From NCBI GenBank assembly GCA_905221605.1, contig CAJNDS010000302.1, positions 850,450 through 914,449 of the forward strand: a stretch of 64,000 nucleotides of DNA, read 5' to 3'. Both the position numbers and the translations under genes were made by a program. The notes below the pieces were generated by a model. That model searched no databases. It was not told the origin of the DNA and saw only the letters and a program-made list of their open reading frames with translations. How positions within the stretch are numbered: position 1 is the stretch's first letter; each line of letters begins with the position of its first letter. The stretch is from Symbiodinium natans (taxonomy: Eukaryota; Sar; Dinophyceae; Suessiales; Symbiodiniaceae). This document shows positions 10,228 to 20,697 of the stretch, piece by piece.

Positions 10228-10291
10228 GGGTTTAGGGTTTAGGGTTTAGGGTTTAGGGTTTAGGGTTTAGGGTTTAGGGTTTAGGGTTTCA
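10228..10291. repeat. (TTTAGGG)n telomere-type array
   Basis: About nine perfect TTTAGGG units, in inverted orientation relative to the array ending at 10,120. The island between them (10,158-10,229) ends AGG|GTTTAGGG and starts after CTTCCAG, so it may be a plus-strand exon. Confidence 0.9.
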
Positions 10292-10620
10292 GGGAACTCC
10301 TAAAATAGACCCCAAGTCGCAGGATTCCCCCAAAAACAGGGATCCCAAGAAGGCACCCCTTAATCTCGGAAACCCTAAACCCTAAACCCTAAACCCTAAA
10401 CCCTCAGATAACCCTGTCCCTTACACTAGTGATTAGGGGCTCAGGGTGCACTAGGCATGCGGACCTAACACCTGGCGCCCGTTGGTCCCGGGAGTTAGGG
10501 TTTAGGGTTTCGGGTTTAGGGTTTAGGATTTAGGATTTAGGGTTTAGGGTTTAGGGTTTAGGGTTTAGGGCTTAGGGCTTAGGGCTTTAGGGCTTAGGGT
10601 GTCTAGGTTCTGCGGGCAAG

Positions 10621-11111
10621 CCAAGGCGAAATTCAGGACGCGACAGAAAGCTGAGACGAAAGACCTGGACAGCAGGTTCGTAGGCTTCTCCACCAGGACT
10701 TGCGAGATCGTCTCCTCCGTCTCCTGCCATCCAAGGTGCCGGTCAGGCTTGTTCTACATTCAGATCCCTTTAAGGGTTAGGGTTTGGGTTTAGGGTTTAC
10801 GGATTACGGCTTGGTGTTTTGGCTTGGTGTAACTAAAACTAAACTGCCATGATCTCAGCGTGCAGAGCGCTCTTGTCTCCGACCCTACCCCCCGGTGTTC
10901 GACTCTCTCTGTCGTTCTGAGCTCCTGGTCCGTGTGATTCTCCTTGTTACAACACGGCCATGTTTCTTTTGTACCAAACAAAGAGACCCGTGAGCAGGGA
11001 GAAGCTCGACGCTCCAGAGAGAGGAAACGGATTTGGCCTTGTTCACCACGACTCCCTGCACCCAGTCTCTCTCCTGAGACACACAGAGCTTTGCTTACTT
11101 CTGAACCCGAA
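10621..11111 (+). CDS. Possible plus-strand exon chain (unknown protein)
   Basis: Three islands keep phase: 10621-10775 (51 codons, TCEIVSSVSCHPRCRSG within), 10859-10927 (23 codons, YPPVFDSLCRSELL) and 10998-11111 (38 codons). Each follows an AG and precedes a GT; the first donor is GTTAGGGTTTGGG. The third exon's composition (Arg/Ser/Pro-rich) and readable alternatives in other frames weaken the call. Most better-supported genes in the window are on the minus strand. Function unknown. Confidence 0.3.
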
Positions 11112-11585
11112 GTCCCTAAACCCTAAGCCCCATGGACCTCCCGCAGGTCCTTCCACCTGAAGCCCGAAACCCTAAACCCTGAAATCCTAAACCCTAAACC
11201 CTAAACCCTAAACCTCTGCTACGAACCTCCCGAATCCTGTGAGATCTGAGGGTTGATGGCTTCGGGTTTGAAACGCTGCCAGGGGGCCTTCTGCACATCT
11301 ACGACCAAGATGAGAGATTGGTCGAACCTCAGCAGGTTTAGGCGGTTTAGGGTTTGGTGGCTTCGGTTGGTTTGGGGCTTGCGGCCTTCTGTTGTGGCAG
11401 CATCCTAAACCCTAACCTAAACCCTAAACCCTAAATCCTAAACCCTAAGCCCTACGGTCCAACATCCGGCCGCGCCGGGCGCGCGCTCACCACGACTTCA
11501 AGGCACCGGCGCGCAGCTTGGAAGACAGTGGCAATGATAATGATAATCAGAACTGAATGATGAGCATAACTGAATGACTCACGAT

Positions 11586-11605
11586 GATATAACAACGATG
11601 ACGAC

Positions 11606-11635
<30 letters not shown>
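11586..11635. repeat. (GAT)n microsatellite
   Basis: Tandem GAT/ACGATG units; low complexity. Confidence 0.9.
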
Positions 11636-11636
<1 letters not shown>

Positions 11637-11738
11637 CGAACAAGAACCAGATATAGAGTACAACAAGAAGGATTGCAACTAAAGTCATAAACCTATACAT
11701 ACATAAATTTAGTTAATGATATCACCTCTCTTGCTGAG

Positions 11739-11847
11739 GCTCCGGCACAGGCTGAAACAAGCCAGAGAGTGGATGTGTGAGCAGCAGGTCGCCCTCCTGT
11801 GGGAAGAATCTCGCACAACCCGATGCCGGTCCAAGGGCAAAAAAGGC
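11739..11847 (+). CDS. Possible exon, unknown protein
   Basis: A 109-base island after CTGAG and before GTTAGGG. One frame is open for 36 codons and contains QAREWMCEQQVALLWEESR. It is compatible with an internal exon of a plus-strand gene, but no phase-consistent partner was found on that strand. Confidence 0.3.
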
Positions 11848-11924
11848 GTTAGGGTTTCAGGGTTTAAGTCTAGGGTTTAGGGTGTAGGGAAGGGTTTAGA
11901 GGAGGGTTCAGGGTTTAGGAAGGG

Positions 11925-12025
11925 TTTAGAGTTTAGGGTTTAGGGTTTAGGGTTTAGGGTTTAGGGTTTAGGGTTTAGGGTTTAGGGTTTAGGGTTTAGG
12001 GTTTAGGGTTTAGGGTTTAGGGTCA
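11925..12025. repeat. (TTTAGGG)n telomere-type array
   Basis: About 13 tandem units, nearly perfect. Confidence 0.9.
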
Positions 12026-12590
12026 GGGTTTACTTCCCCTCCTGCAATTCCTGTTCCGGCGGCATCTGCTCCAGATCTGACCTGGCGATCTCAACACCCT
12101 GAAACCCTAAACCCTAAACCCCAAACCCCAAACCCTAAACTCTACAACCAACTTACTCCAAAAACCCTAGAGCCCTGGGGTAGTTCGACATTCCTTCTTA
12201 TCCTCAACCCTAAACCCTAAACCCTAAACACTAAATCCAGAGAAGTTGGACATTGATGTTGCGGCTCAGCTGAGGTCATGGTTTTGAGCTTTAGGGCTCT
12301 AGGGCTTTAGGGCTTTAGGGTTTAGGGTTTAGGGTTTGGGGTTTAGGGTTTAGGGTTTGGGGTTTAGGGTTTAGGGCTTAAGGATTAAGGCTTGGGGTTA
12401 AGAGTTTAGGGATTCTGGTTGTACAAGGGTTGGGGTTAAGGGCTAACTTGGAGCGACTCTGAGCCACCTCGGCTCCCATTTTTAGAAGAGGACATGTACC
12501 TTAAAAATCAAAGTAGAAGTCCGCTGTTATGTTGCTATATAGGCTTCTCCAGGCAGGCCTTAGGGCGCTTTAGGGCGTTATGGGTATCAG

Positions 12591-12693
12591 TTGGGATGTT
12601 CCCCCCTATGCTAAAAGTCCTTGATAGGGATTCTAGTACCCCCGGTTGTAATCCCGATGCAGGACTATTAGTATAAAAGGGGGAACATCCCAA
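12591..12693. mobile_element. TIR family A element (TTGGGATGTTCCCCC), MITE-like
   Basis: The left end reads TTGGGATGTTCCCCC and the right end GGGGGAACATCCCAA; the inner arms (AGTCCTTGATAGGGATTCTA / GATGCAGGACTATTAGTAT) also pair. It is about 103 bases long with no coding capacity. Further copies lie at 33,650, 39,266, 42,036, 42,372, 43,136, 52,764 and 58,971. The repeated, self-complementary form is that of a foldback MITE. Confidence 0.85.
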
Positions 12694-12851
12694 GTTATGG
12701 GTAGCAGGGCAGAGAGCACAGGGTCCGAAATCTCTGCCGTGAGAGGCCTTGTCAAGTCAAGTGTCAACGCAGCCGGGACAGACCTGAGATCGCGGTAGGG
12801 TTTAGGGCTTAGGGATTGGGGGCAACTGCAGCTTAAAGTGGCTATTATGAC

Positions 12852-13698
12852 CCTGCCGAACTGCATTTTGTAATTTGGTGGATACTCTCAGGACCCTGCT
12901 GGTGGCTACCCATGGACCTTCTGGGGCTTGGGGCTTAGGGTTTCCTAAACCCTGAACCCTGAACCCTAAACCCTGAACCCTGAACCCTAAACCCCCAAAC
13001 TCCAGAGCCGGGCCCCAAGCAGGGCGCCCAAACGCGCGGCCGCGGCGCGCGATTGGTCCAGTCGGTGCTGGATCTCTGCGGCCTGTCGCTAAGGAATGTA
13101 AGTTGAACAGGGACACAACAAACCAAGAGACCAGGTATGGTATATGCATATACGTAGATACTCAATGTGTCTTTATACCAGGTATGATATGAGTAGTTTG
13201 ATATACTTTCTAGTATAACCATATCTCTGCCCTACTTAGAAGCCATCTTGAAGCACCCATGACCCCGTCAAGGAGGGATTCAGAGGCTTTTGCCAGCTTG
13301 GTGCGGGGAAGCGCCTGGGGAAGATACGGCAGGCCCAGCATCTGCGTGACGTTCCAGTGCCACCGCATGGCCCTAGGCTAAAACGACCTAAACCCTAAAC
13401 CCTAAAGCCTAAACCCTAAACCCCATCTCAAGATGGACACGCAGCGGGGTTGAGGGTTTGGGTGTTAGGGTTCCGGGCAGGTGTTGAGTAACCAGCATCT
13501 GCCATGCACTTGCCAACTTTTAATGAGGTTGGTTCTCCAGATGCTGGAAACCGCGGGGACTGTTCTGGTACAGGGACTTGCCTTCTCTCGGAAAGAACCG
13601 ATATGCTGATGCTACCTTCAATGCCTGGCGATTCGAGCTTCCTACGAAGTGCGCTGCATTCCCTGCTGCGGATACCAGAAAAAGGGATGCAACATGCC
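12852..13698 (-). CDS. Split gene model, coiled-coil-like protein (partial)
   Basis: Four reverse-strand exons keep phase: 13578-13698 (39 codons, AAGNAAHFVGSSNRQALKVA), 13231-13372 (47 codons, WHWNVTQMLGLPYLPQALPR), 13001-13088 (29 codons, RQAAEIQHRLDQSRAAAARL) and 12852-12917 (21 codons, PWVATSRVLRVSTKLQNAVR). The donor of the second exon must be GC (GCAGAG) to keep phase; a GT five bases inward would not. The third exon's donor is GTTTGGGGGTTTAGGG. The last two exons are heptad-rich. No family was recognised, and start and stop are not fixed. Overlapping plus-strand readings exist at 13,541-13,700. Confidence 0.45.
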
Positions 13699-14484
13699 CT
13701 GTAGGGTTTCGGGGCTCATTTTGAATAGGGTTTGGGGTAGATGGTTTAGGGCTTAGGGTCCCGAACTCCCGATCCGCACTGCGGCAGGCCTCTGCGACTC
13801 CCCTTATGCCCTGCATCTACGAGGACCACCTAAACCCGGCCCTAATGCCTCAAGCCCTTGACCATTTTGGGCAAATCAGATGCGAACCGGCACGGCAGCG
13901 AACCCTGCCCCGACGTTCAACCCTGAAACTGAAGCCTAAACCCTAAACCCTAAACCCTAAACCCTAAACCCAAAACCACTGAGCCTAGACGGCTCAGAAC
14001 TCTGGCTCCCAACCCACTTATCCTCTTCGGGCCCTTGAAGTCCACAAATTGAACTCCCAGCCTCCAACCCACCCACCATCCCCAAAAGCCTAAAATTCCC
14101 TGAACAGCCTAGAAACCCTTGTTGGAAGCCTTAAAAAAATCCTAAAAACCCCTAAAACCTAAACCCTAAACACCCCAAACGCCCCAAAAATCCTAAAAAC
14201 CCCAAAAACCTAAACATACCTAAACCCTAAAAACCCCAAACGCCCCCCAAAAAAAATCCGAAGGCGTGCCGCCGCGCCGGCTCTCGGCCCCTCCTGGGCA
14301 GCGCGAACTCGGTGGTGCCGCCCGCGGCGGCGCGGAGGGCCTTTCCAAGGGTTGAGGGTTTAGGGTTTAGGGTTTAGGGTTTCAGTGAATTCTCGGGTTC
14401 AGGGTAGCATTGGACCAATATGGAAAATGAATGGCAGCCACTGGGTGCACAGATCCCCTCCCTCAAAACCCTCAACCCTCACAG

Positions 14485-14556
14485 CCTCAAGTCAACGCGT
14501 TTGCCAGGCTCAAAAAACATCAAGGACTCGCAAGGACCAGCTCAGCGACTGCCTAA
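14485..14556 (+). CDS. Possible terminal exon, unknown protein
   Basis: After the acceptor CTCACAG, 23 codons (PQVNAFARLKKHQGLARTSS plus three) run to a TAA. It may be the last exon of a small plus-strand gene. A continuous minus-strand alternative cannot be excluded. Confidence 0.3.
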   Translation, partial: PQVNAFARLKKHQGLARTSSATA

Positions 14557-14676
14557 ACCTGAAACCCGCAACCCTAAACCCTCAACCCCCTAAACCCCCT
14601 AAACCCAAACCCCCTAAACCCCAAAAACCTAAACCCTAAACCCTGAACCCTGAACCCTCGCGCCTCATCCACCCAG

Positions 14677-14970
14677 GGATATTCGGAAGTTGGCGATGAG
14701 ACTGCTTGCGCTCTCTGGACAGGGGCTTCGCAAGCCCAAGATTGGGTGCTTGTTAAGGAATGGTACTGTATATCGTGGCTGTGGTACCTGATCCTGCAAT
14801 CCTTAGAAAGGTCCCGGAAAACTCGTGCTGCATTCAATCGCTGCAATGACATTGCGGCGTGGAGTTCGGGGCTTAACGGCTTTGAGTTTACAGCTCAGAA
14901 GCATAGAGTTGATAAAGTTTGCGAGGTTCGGGGGTGTTGGTTTTACAGGGTTTGGACCTTCACAAGCTGA
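14677..14970 (+). CDS. Possible exon, unknown protein
   Basis: After CCACCCAG a frame stays open for 97 codons to 14,970. The first 25 (GYSEVGDETACALWTGASQA...) end at a GT (GTTAAGG) and look most protein-like. The rest (14,752-14,970) may be intron read through. No homology was recognised. Confidence 0.3.
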   Translation, partial: GYSEVGDETACALWTGASQAQDWVLVKEWYCISWLWYLILQSLERSRKTRAAFNRCNDIAAWSSGLNGFEFTAQKHRVDKVCEVRGCWFYRVWTFTS

Positions 14971-15369
14971 CGAACGCGGCTTCAGGGTCTACAGGGTTTT
15001 GGGGGCTTTGGGGGTGGTAGCCTTGGCGCTCAAATCTCCCCACTCGCCTGCGGGTCCCAAAGCCGGGGCGTCCGGCCAAGCAGCGCTGCCAAGCGCCTGC
15101 GGAGCGTCGTTTGCCGGTTTAGGGAGTCTAGGGTGCGGGCGTTAGGGCTTCGGGTTTGGGATCCCTTCTAGGGGTCCCTCCTTATACCCCTTAAGATGAT
15201 CGAGTCCATGTAGCCTACCCTGACTGGAAGGCTGCGAGTGTCGAGGTAGTATCAGTGTTTCTTTTTATTCCTCATGCTCTTGCTAGAAGCCGCCAAACTA
15301 CGTTTCAAAACTATGTAATAACACCAACTTGTCCATTTGCGGATGCTCATGTCTTCATCTCTCGTTTTA

Positions 15370-15458
15370 CTATTGCACTGAGATAGGAGGAGGAGGAGGA
15401 GGAGTAGTAGTTGTAGTAGTAGCAGCAGCAGCAGCAGTAGTAGTAGCAGTAGTAGCAG
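15370..15458. repeat. AGG/AGT/AGC trinucleotide microsatellite
   Basis: Runs of AGG, AGT and AGC. On the reverse strand it gives a Leu-rich frame that is low-complexity rather than a real protein. Confidence 0.85.
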
Positions 15459-15582
15459 CCGCAACCCTTAACCCTCAACTTGCCCTGAACCCTAAACCCT
15501 AAACCCTAAACACCCAAACCCCAAACCTAAACCCTAAACCTAAACCCTAAACCTAAACCCTAAACCCTAAACCCTAAACCGG

Positions 15583-15684
15583 CTACTCATCGCGGACGGG
15601 CTCCCGCCTCGGGTGCCTTCCGGCAGCGCGGGAGAGCCGGAGCAGCGCGCGGAGGGCCGCGCGCTCGGTGGGGCAGCTGGAAAG
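15583..15684 (-). CDS. Possible terminal exon, unknown protein
   Basis: On the reverse strand, after TTCGCAG, 33 codons run to a TAG: LSSCPTERAALRALLRLSRA, then AGRHPRREPVRDE. This is a typical GC-rich terminal exon. Another frame of the same island is also open, so the reading is provisional. TTTAGGG-type repeat follows the stop. Confidence 0.4.
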   Translation of the reverse strand, partial: LSSCPTERAALRALLRLSRAAGRHPRREPVRDE

Positions 15685-15707
15685 CTGCGAAAACATGCTG
15701 CGATGTC

Positions 15708-15787
15708 TTGGGCTTAGGGCCTCTTATTGGGACGTTCCCCTGATCCATGGGCTTAGGGCCTCTTATTGGGACGTTCCCCTGATCCAT
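15708..15787. repeat. 39-base tandem duplication
   Basis: Two direct copies of a 39-base unit beginning GGGCTTAGGGCCTCTTATTG and ending CCCCTGATCCAT. Confidence 0.9.
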
Positions 15788-16423
15788 GTCCCAAAAAAAG
15801 TGGGATGTCTATAGGGTTCAGGGTTGAGGGTTGAAGGTTGGGTTTAAGTAGACACTTCGGCTTAGGGTTTAGCCTTAGGGTTTGGGGCAAGTCGAAGGGT
15901 TTTTTAGGGTTTTGGGTTGAGGGTTTGGGGCTCTAGGGCCATACAGGGCAGTGACTTAAAAAGCCTACTAGGGCTTCTGACTTTGTATGGAATGGAGTAT
16001 CGGGTCTTTGCCGGCTGCTTCTCTTGTCGTCACATGTGGGGGACGTGAGGTGTACGACGGTCATTGTCTATAATATTCTCGGGTTGAAGGACCCGCCAGG
16101 GAAAAGATGGCCAGAGGGGCCGGCGGGCCTGAACACGGGGCGACAGAGGTCGACCCCAGGGGGCGTTCTCTGAGCAGCTTGAGCCGACCAAGGCATTGGA
16201 ATTTTGGGGCTTAGGGTCTTAGGGTGTTCGGGTCTTAGGGTTTTGGGGACGGGGTTGTGGGGTTTAGGGGGTTTAGGGGTTTCGGGATGAAGGTATTTCT
16301 GCGGTTTAGAGTTCAAAAGAGCCGCAAATCCCTCCACCCCCGAGACCAAGCCTGCGCCACATTCCGATGCGTTCAAGGTTTAGGGCTTTGGATTTCAGGT
16401 TTAGGGCTTAGGGTTCGGGTTTC

Positions 16424-16528
16424 GGATCCTCAACTTCAGGGCTTAGGGTTTCGGATCCTCAACTTCAGGGTTTAGGGTTTAGGATCCTCAACTTCAGGGT
16501 TTGTTGGGTTTCGGATCCTCCTGCACTT
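16424..16528. repeat. 29-base tandem repeat containing GGATCCTCAACTTCAG
   Basis: GGATCCTCAACTTCAG occurs at 16424, 16453 and 16482, each followed by TTTAGGG-like sequence. A fourth variant at 16513 (GGATCCTCCTGC) opens an unrepeated island. Confidence 0.85.
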
Positions 16529-16638
16529 TGAGAAACTCTTCGACTTGAGCACGTCCCGAGCCTCTGCCTCGGTCGCAGAGAGAAGGACACCTGGCCAACA
16601 GAGGATGCAGGATCTGCTGCTAGGGGGCCTTAAGAATT
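16512..16638 (+). CDS. Possible terminal exon, unknown protein
   Basis: One frame reads LLHFEKLFDLSTSRASASVA, then ERRTPGQQRMQDLLLGGLKN and a TAG. Its amphipathic composition differs from the surrounding repeats. The acceptor is uncertain. No family was recognised. Confidence 0.35.
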
Positions 16639-16674
16639 AGAAGAGGGTTTTGAGGGTTCTGATGGTACAAATAC

Positions 16675-16772
16675 AAAGGGGCCACAAGGGAATACTCATA
16701 GCAATATTTACTATTATTCTTATTATTCTTATTGATATGATGATTATTATTATTATTCCGACCCCCTATATT
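16675..16772. mobile_element. Inverted-repeat element family E (GGGGCC...CCGACCCCCTATA)
   Basis: Shares the right end TTCCGACCCCCTATATT and the interior AGGGAATACT with copies at about 20,596-20,697 and 40,205-40,325. Confidence 0.5.
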
Positions 16773-17157
16773 TAAATGGATCGAGAGTTCCGGGCTTGGG
16801 CATGCTTGGGCAGCTTCAGGCCGCGGGCTTTGGGCTTGCTGTACAGTTTTGCGCCCTGACAGCCACCCCCCCCATCTTGCTTTCCACCCCTTTCCCTCCA
16901 GAACCTTCACGGCAGCCCTCCGCCGATGAGTACGGAAGGAAAGGAGAGGGAGTCAGGGCGGCGCGAGAAGCCGCGTTTATGAGACATGTTTCAAGCAGAC
17001 GTGGCCTCGTGATGGACCCAAGCCACACCTGAAATCAGGTGCCAACACGCCGTGGGGGGGGGGGGGGGGGGTTTAAATTCCTTCCTTTCGGCGGCAGAGG
17101 ATGCTCAATTTTACAAAGTGATGAAGTGCAAACGAGTGCATGCACCGACATAACATG

Positions 17158-17158
<1 letters not shown>

Positions 17159-17188
<30 letters not shown>

Positions 17189-17236
17189 GCTACCAATATA
17201 TATACATATATATATATATATACATACATACATAAA
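17159..17236. repeat. (TA)n / TACA microsatellite
   Basis: Low-complexity TA and CATA repeats; the ORFs here are artefacts. A 17-base G run lies just upstream near 17,055. Confidence 0.9.
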
Positions 17237-17369
17237 TATATGCCAATACATGGAAATGAAAAAACCTTGACTGTGGTACAAGTGCTGCATGTTCCAGAGC
17301 TTCTGGCCACTTCGGCGCTGCACGGTCCTGGAAGGATGCGCTGAAAGTAGAACGAGCCCCGGCCCTCGG

Positions 17370-17438
17370 AACCCCTAAACCCTAAACCCTAAACCCTAAA
17401 CCCTAAACCCTAAACCCTAAACCCTAAACCCTAAACCC
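17370..17438. repeat. (CCCTAAA)n telomere-type array
   Basis: About ten tandem units. Confidence 0.9.
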
Positions 17439-18117
17439 ATCTAAACCCTCGAGGCTTGGGTTTAGGGCTTCGTAGCTTGACTGCATGCTGGAGACTTCAA
17501 GGGCCCGATAGAAGGGGCCTATTGAGTTGGGGTTCAGGGAGCTGCAAAGGGCCCTCTTGGATTACAATGGGAGCTTTGGGTGATTTCCACTCCAAGCATG
17601 TGTGTAAAGTGGATGAAGTCGCAGCTTCTGTTTCTGTGGCCTTTTCGTGGTCGCGGTCGCGGCCGCAGCCGTGCCCGTGGTCGTGGTCGTGGTCGGTCGT
17701 CGTAGTAGCAGCAGCAGCAGAAGTAGAAGTACTCAGAGCAAGAATAAAGAGTGGAAATCTTGCTTCCCTTCAGTCCTTCAGGCTTGCGCCCTCCGCTTCA
17801 CGGCCTCTCAGCGACTTGGAAGGGGGTTCTAGGTTTTCTTGCGTTTTAGGTGGGGGGGAGGGGGGGTTAGGGAATGAAGGGGTGGGCAATGGTTGCACTG
17901 TGAGGGTTTGGGATTCAGGGTTGCTTTGGTTTTGGCTGAAACTCGAGCCAAGACTAGGCAGCAGGGAGGTGTCCACGTCTTATTATAGCCTTCCATCAGC
18001 CCCCCCCAGCGCAGGCCTTGCAAAATCCTAGAGGCCAAGACAGGCTTTTGCCGCGAAGCATTGTAGACACCTCCTGAGCCCGCGACGTTTTGCCATGGCG
18101 ACTTGCTCCTGGGACAG

Positions 18118-19146
18118 AGTGCGGGTGCCCCTGTGCCACTTCGATCCCAACTCATTGTCTTGAAGAGGGCTCGCAGCAACAAGAAAGGGCTTAGACCCAA
18201 AACGCCTTCAACTTCGGACTGTTGGGTAAGAGGGAAGCCAGGGGCTCTTGGGAAGGAAGCGCATGCGCCCAAGAGCATGCCAGTCCTTCGTGGGCGCTGC
18301 TCCCAGTGCAATGGAGCCCTGCTCATTGCCCTCCTGCGAAGATGAAGCATCACACGGTTGGCCAGTCATACGGGCCTTTGCCCGTCTCAAAATACTTGTC
18401 CTGATAGGTTACTTGGAGGTTCATGGGTAGTCTACTTCTAACCTACTGAGAGGACTTAGGGGGACTTAGGGAACTTATCAGTACAGTTACACGTGGGGCC
18501 ATAAAGTACCCTGAACCTCCAAGTAGGTTCCGGTGCCCACAACCACAAGTTTCATCCACCCCCCACCCAGGGTTTAGGCCCACAACTCGCGGGCTCTGTG
18601 GGTCGATGCCCGGGCTCCCCCCGCTAGAAGTGTGGCGGGGGCCCTGCAAGGCCACGGCTTGCTTGGCTTGGGGCCTGGGGTTGCAATAGCTGTGGTAGGG
18701 GCCACACTTTTCGTCGTGCTGAAGAATCGAATATGCCGGGATAAGATGATCTTTCTATATGTCTATATATCTATATCTATATCTATAAATATCTGTATCT
18801 ATATCTATATCTATATCTATATCTATATCTATATCTATATCTATATCTATACATACATACATACATACGTACGTACATACATACACACGTACATACATAC
18901 GTACATACATACGTACATACTTACTTACATACATATACTTACTTACATACCTACATACATACATACATACATACATACGTACATACATACATCTGTATAT
19001 ACACATATTCATACCTCTATATATATACACATAAGTTTCTCGGCCATGGCAGGAACCAATGTCACTGACTTTAGCATGCTGAGGCCCCGGCAAAGAAATT
19101 AAGCCTCCTCCCTGCTAAGCAGATGCGTCCGAGCCTTGCTTGTTGA
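18118..19146 (+). CDS. Split gene model on the plus strand (unknown protein)
   Basis: Three phase-0 exons: 18118-18225 (36 codons, donor GTAAGAGG), 18284-18397 (38 codons, AMEPCSLPSCEDEASHGWPV within) and 19075-19146 (23 codons plus TGA, acceptor CTGACTTTAG). The first intron is 58 bases. The second carries an inverted-repeat element (18,409-18,527) and long TATATC/CATA microsatellites. The splice signals are among the best on this strand. Function unknown; upstream exons were not found. Confidence 0.4.
18409..18527. mobile_element. TIR family B element (TACTTGGAGGTTCATGGG), MITE-like
   Basis: Begins TTACTTGGAGGTTCATGGGT and ends CTGAACCTCCAAGTAGG; 119 bases, non-coding. Related elements lie near 26,438, 32,510, 40,671 and 50,100. 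Confidence 0.75.
18760..19026. repeat. (TATATC)n and (CATA/CGTA)n microsatellite
   Basis: About 260 bases of TATATC and then CATACATACGTA units. The ORFs on both strands are artefacts. Confidence 0.95.
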
Positions 19147-19402
19147 CTCCAAGAGATGGGGCCGAGAGAGCATCGCCAGGCTTGGACACATCTCGCTCGA
19201 CATGTATATATATATATATATACATACATATACATAAATATATATATATATGTACATCGAGTATATGTATATATGTAGTGCGTGTGTGTGTGTACATACC
19301 TACTTCTCCATCGTCGTCTGAGCCCTGGGCGAGGGCATTACCACCACGTGCCGAGGTGCGAGGGTGAAGCAATTTGTCCTCAGGGAGGTCACCGAACTCC
19401 AT
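19115..19402 (-). CDS. Possible small gene, two exons
   Basis: An ATG at 19402-19400 opens 33 codons (MEFGDLPEDKLLHPRTSARG...) to a strong donor GTAGGTATG at 19,303. After a TA-rich stretch and CGAG, the frame RDVSKPGDALSAPSLGVNKQ continues to a TAG at 19,115. The whole 95-codon frame is open even without splicing. The microsatellite between the two halves is more credible as intron. It overlaps the end of the plus-strand model. Function unknown. Confidence 0.4.
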   Translation of the reverse strand: MEFGDLPEDKLLHPRTSARGGNALAQGSDDDGEVGMYTHTRTTYIHILDVHIYIYLCICMYIYIYIHVERDVSKPGDALSAPSLGVNKQGSDASA

Positions 19403-20123
19403 GCCAGAAATCCCCCCGCAGCCGCTGCCCTTTAAAGGCTTCTAGCAGCCCCTGAGTAAACTGCAAGAGTCGCAGTTCCGGACTGGGGCTGAGCCCCGCA
19501 GCCCCACGAAGGTAGCTATGCGAGCCCGAGCCACGTCTGAAGCGCTGCAAGCGTGGCGCCATCCCAGAGGATGAAGATGCAAGCCTTGCGGATTCCGCGG
19601 GGCTCGGTCAATCTTCGCCGCTCCCCAAACACAATCTTCTCAGAGGGCCTCATCCAGGGTCACGAAGACCCTCTGGCCAGCAGACACCTGCAGAGAACTC
19701 CCCCCAACTGCGTGAGCTTTCTGGGCAGCGTAGTCTGAAGGCTGGGTGGCCCCGCCCCTAGGAGGTTGGACTGGTGCGCTGAGAGTTTCGCCCTAACCTG
19801 AGTGCAGGAAGGGCTTGAGGTGTATGGGGCTTATGGGGCTTCTAGGAAATGCAGGGCTGCAAGGGCGGAAAGGGTTGAAAGACTTTTAGAAACTTATAAG
19901 GTGCACGGGCTTATCGGGCTTACAGGGTTTACAGGGCTTACAGGCTTTTCGGGGCAGGAAAGGCGCCGACACTGCACAAAGCATCAGAAAAGAAGCTCCA
20001 CGCTGAACGGAAAAAAGCCGAGCTCCCGAACACCGCGGTAGGCGGTGGAATCAATGGACCACACGAAAACTCGCTTCTCGCAACCTCGGAGGACGAGGTA
20101 GCCTCATTCAGGGCCCTTTTTGG

Positions 20124-20219
20124 CTGGTTCTTAGTAGGGAATGAAGGAAGGAGGTACCCTTTTTAATCTTTAAAGGGTATATGCAGGACCCTAATTCCCT
20201 CATTCCCTACTAAGAAGCA
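20124..20219. mobile_element. TIR family C element (CTGGTTCTTAGTAGGGAATGA), MITE-like
   Basis: The left arm CTGGTTCTTAGTAGGGAATG pairs with the right arm CATTCCCTACTAAGAAGCAG. About 96 bases, non-coding. Copies at 45,528-45,625 and 55,001-55,077. Confidence 0.8.
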
Positions 20220-20595
20220 GGGGCTGTTTTGGGGCGCTTTTTGTGTGACTCCTTGGGCTGCGGAGACGAACAAAGCTCCCGGCCCACTGTAACAAGGCTG
20301 GAGAACAATGGCAGATACCTCGGCTTCCAGCGGCATACCCCCTTATATCAGAATATACACCCCATACCCCTTATAAAAGCACGTATGCCTACTACCCCTC
20401 AGAAATACGTATACCTTCATTCCCATCAGAGGACCCCCTATACAGTTTGGGATCTATTCCTTAGCTAAGAACGCAGAGTGCCTCCACCCGAGTGGGGCTT
20501 TGAGAGACTCGCTTGGTGGGCTTAAAAACCCTATAAGGCCTGGACCGGAAGCATAAAATGTCCCCCCCCCCCCCCCGCCAAGATAAGCGCGCCTA

Positions 20596-20697
20596 CAAAA
20601 GGGACCTGAATAATCAGAACACGGTCTTGGGGGTTCTTGTTGTATAGTTACTTATAAAGGGACCAGAAGGGACTACTATCAGTAATCATTCCGACCA
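20596..20697. mobile_element. Inverted-repeat element family E copy
   Basis: Contains TTGGGGGTTCTTGTTGTATA and ends with CAGTAATCATTCCGACC, matching the copy at 40,205-40,325 in order. A C run lies just upstream at about 20,562. Confidence 0.5.

Noticed and set aside
12709-12871. Plus-strand exons (AESTGSEISAVRGLVKSS and GYYDPAELHF)
   Set aside because: They overlap the minus-strand model at 12,852-13,698, which has more exons in phase. Not excluded outright.
18632-19102. 156-codon frame with YIYIYI and YIHTYIHT
   Set aside because: It is a translation of TATATC/CATA microsatellite. Only the possible terminal exon beyond it is kept.
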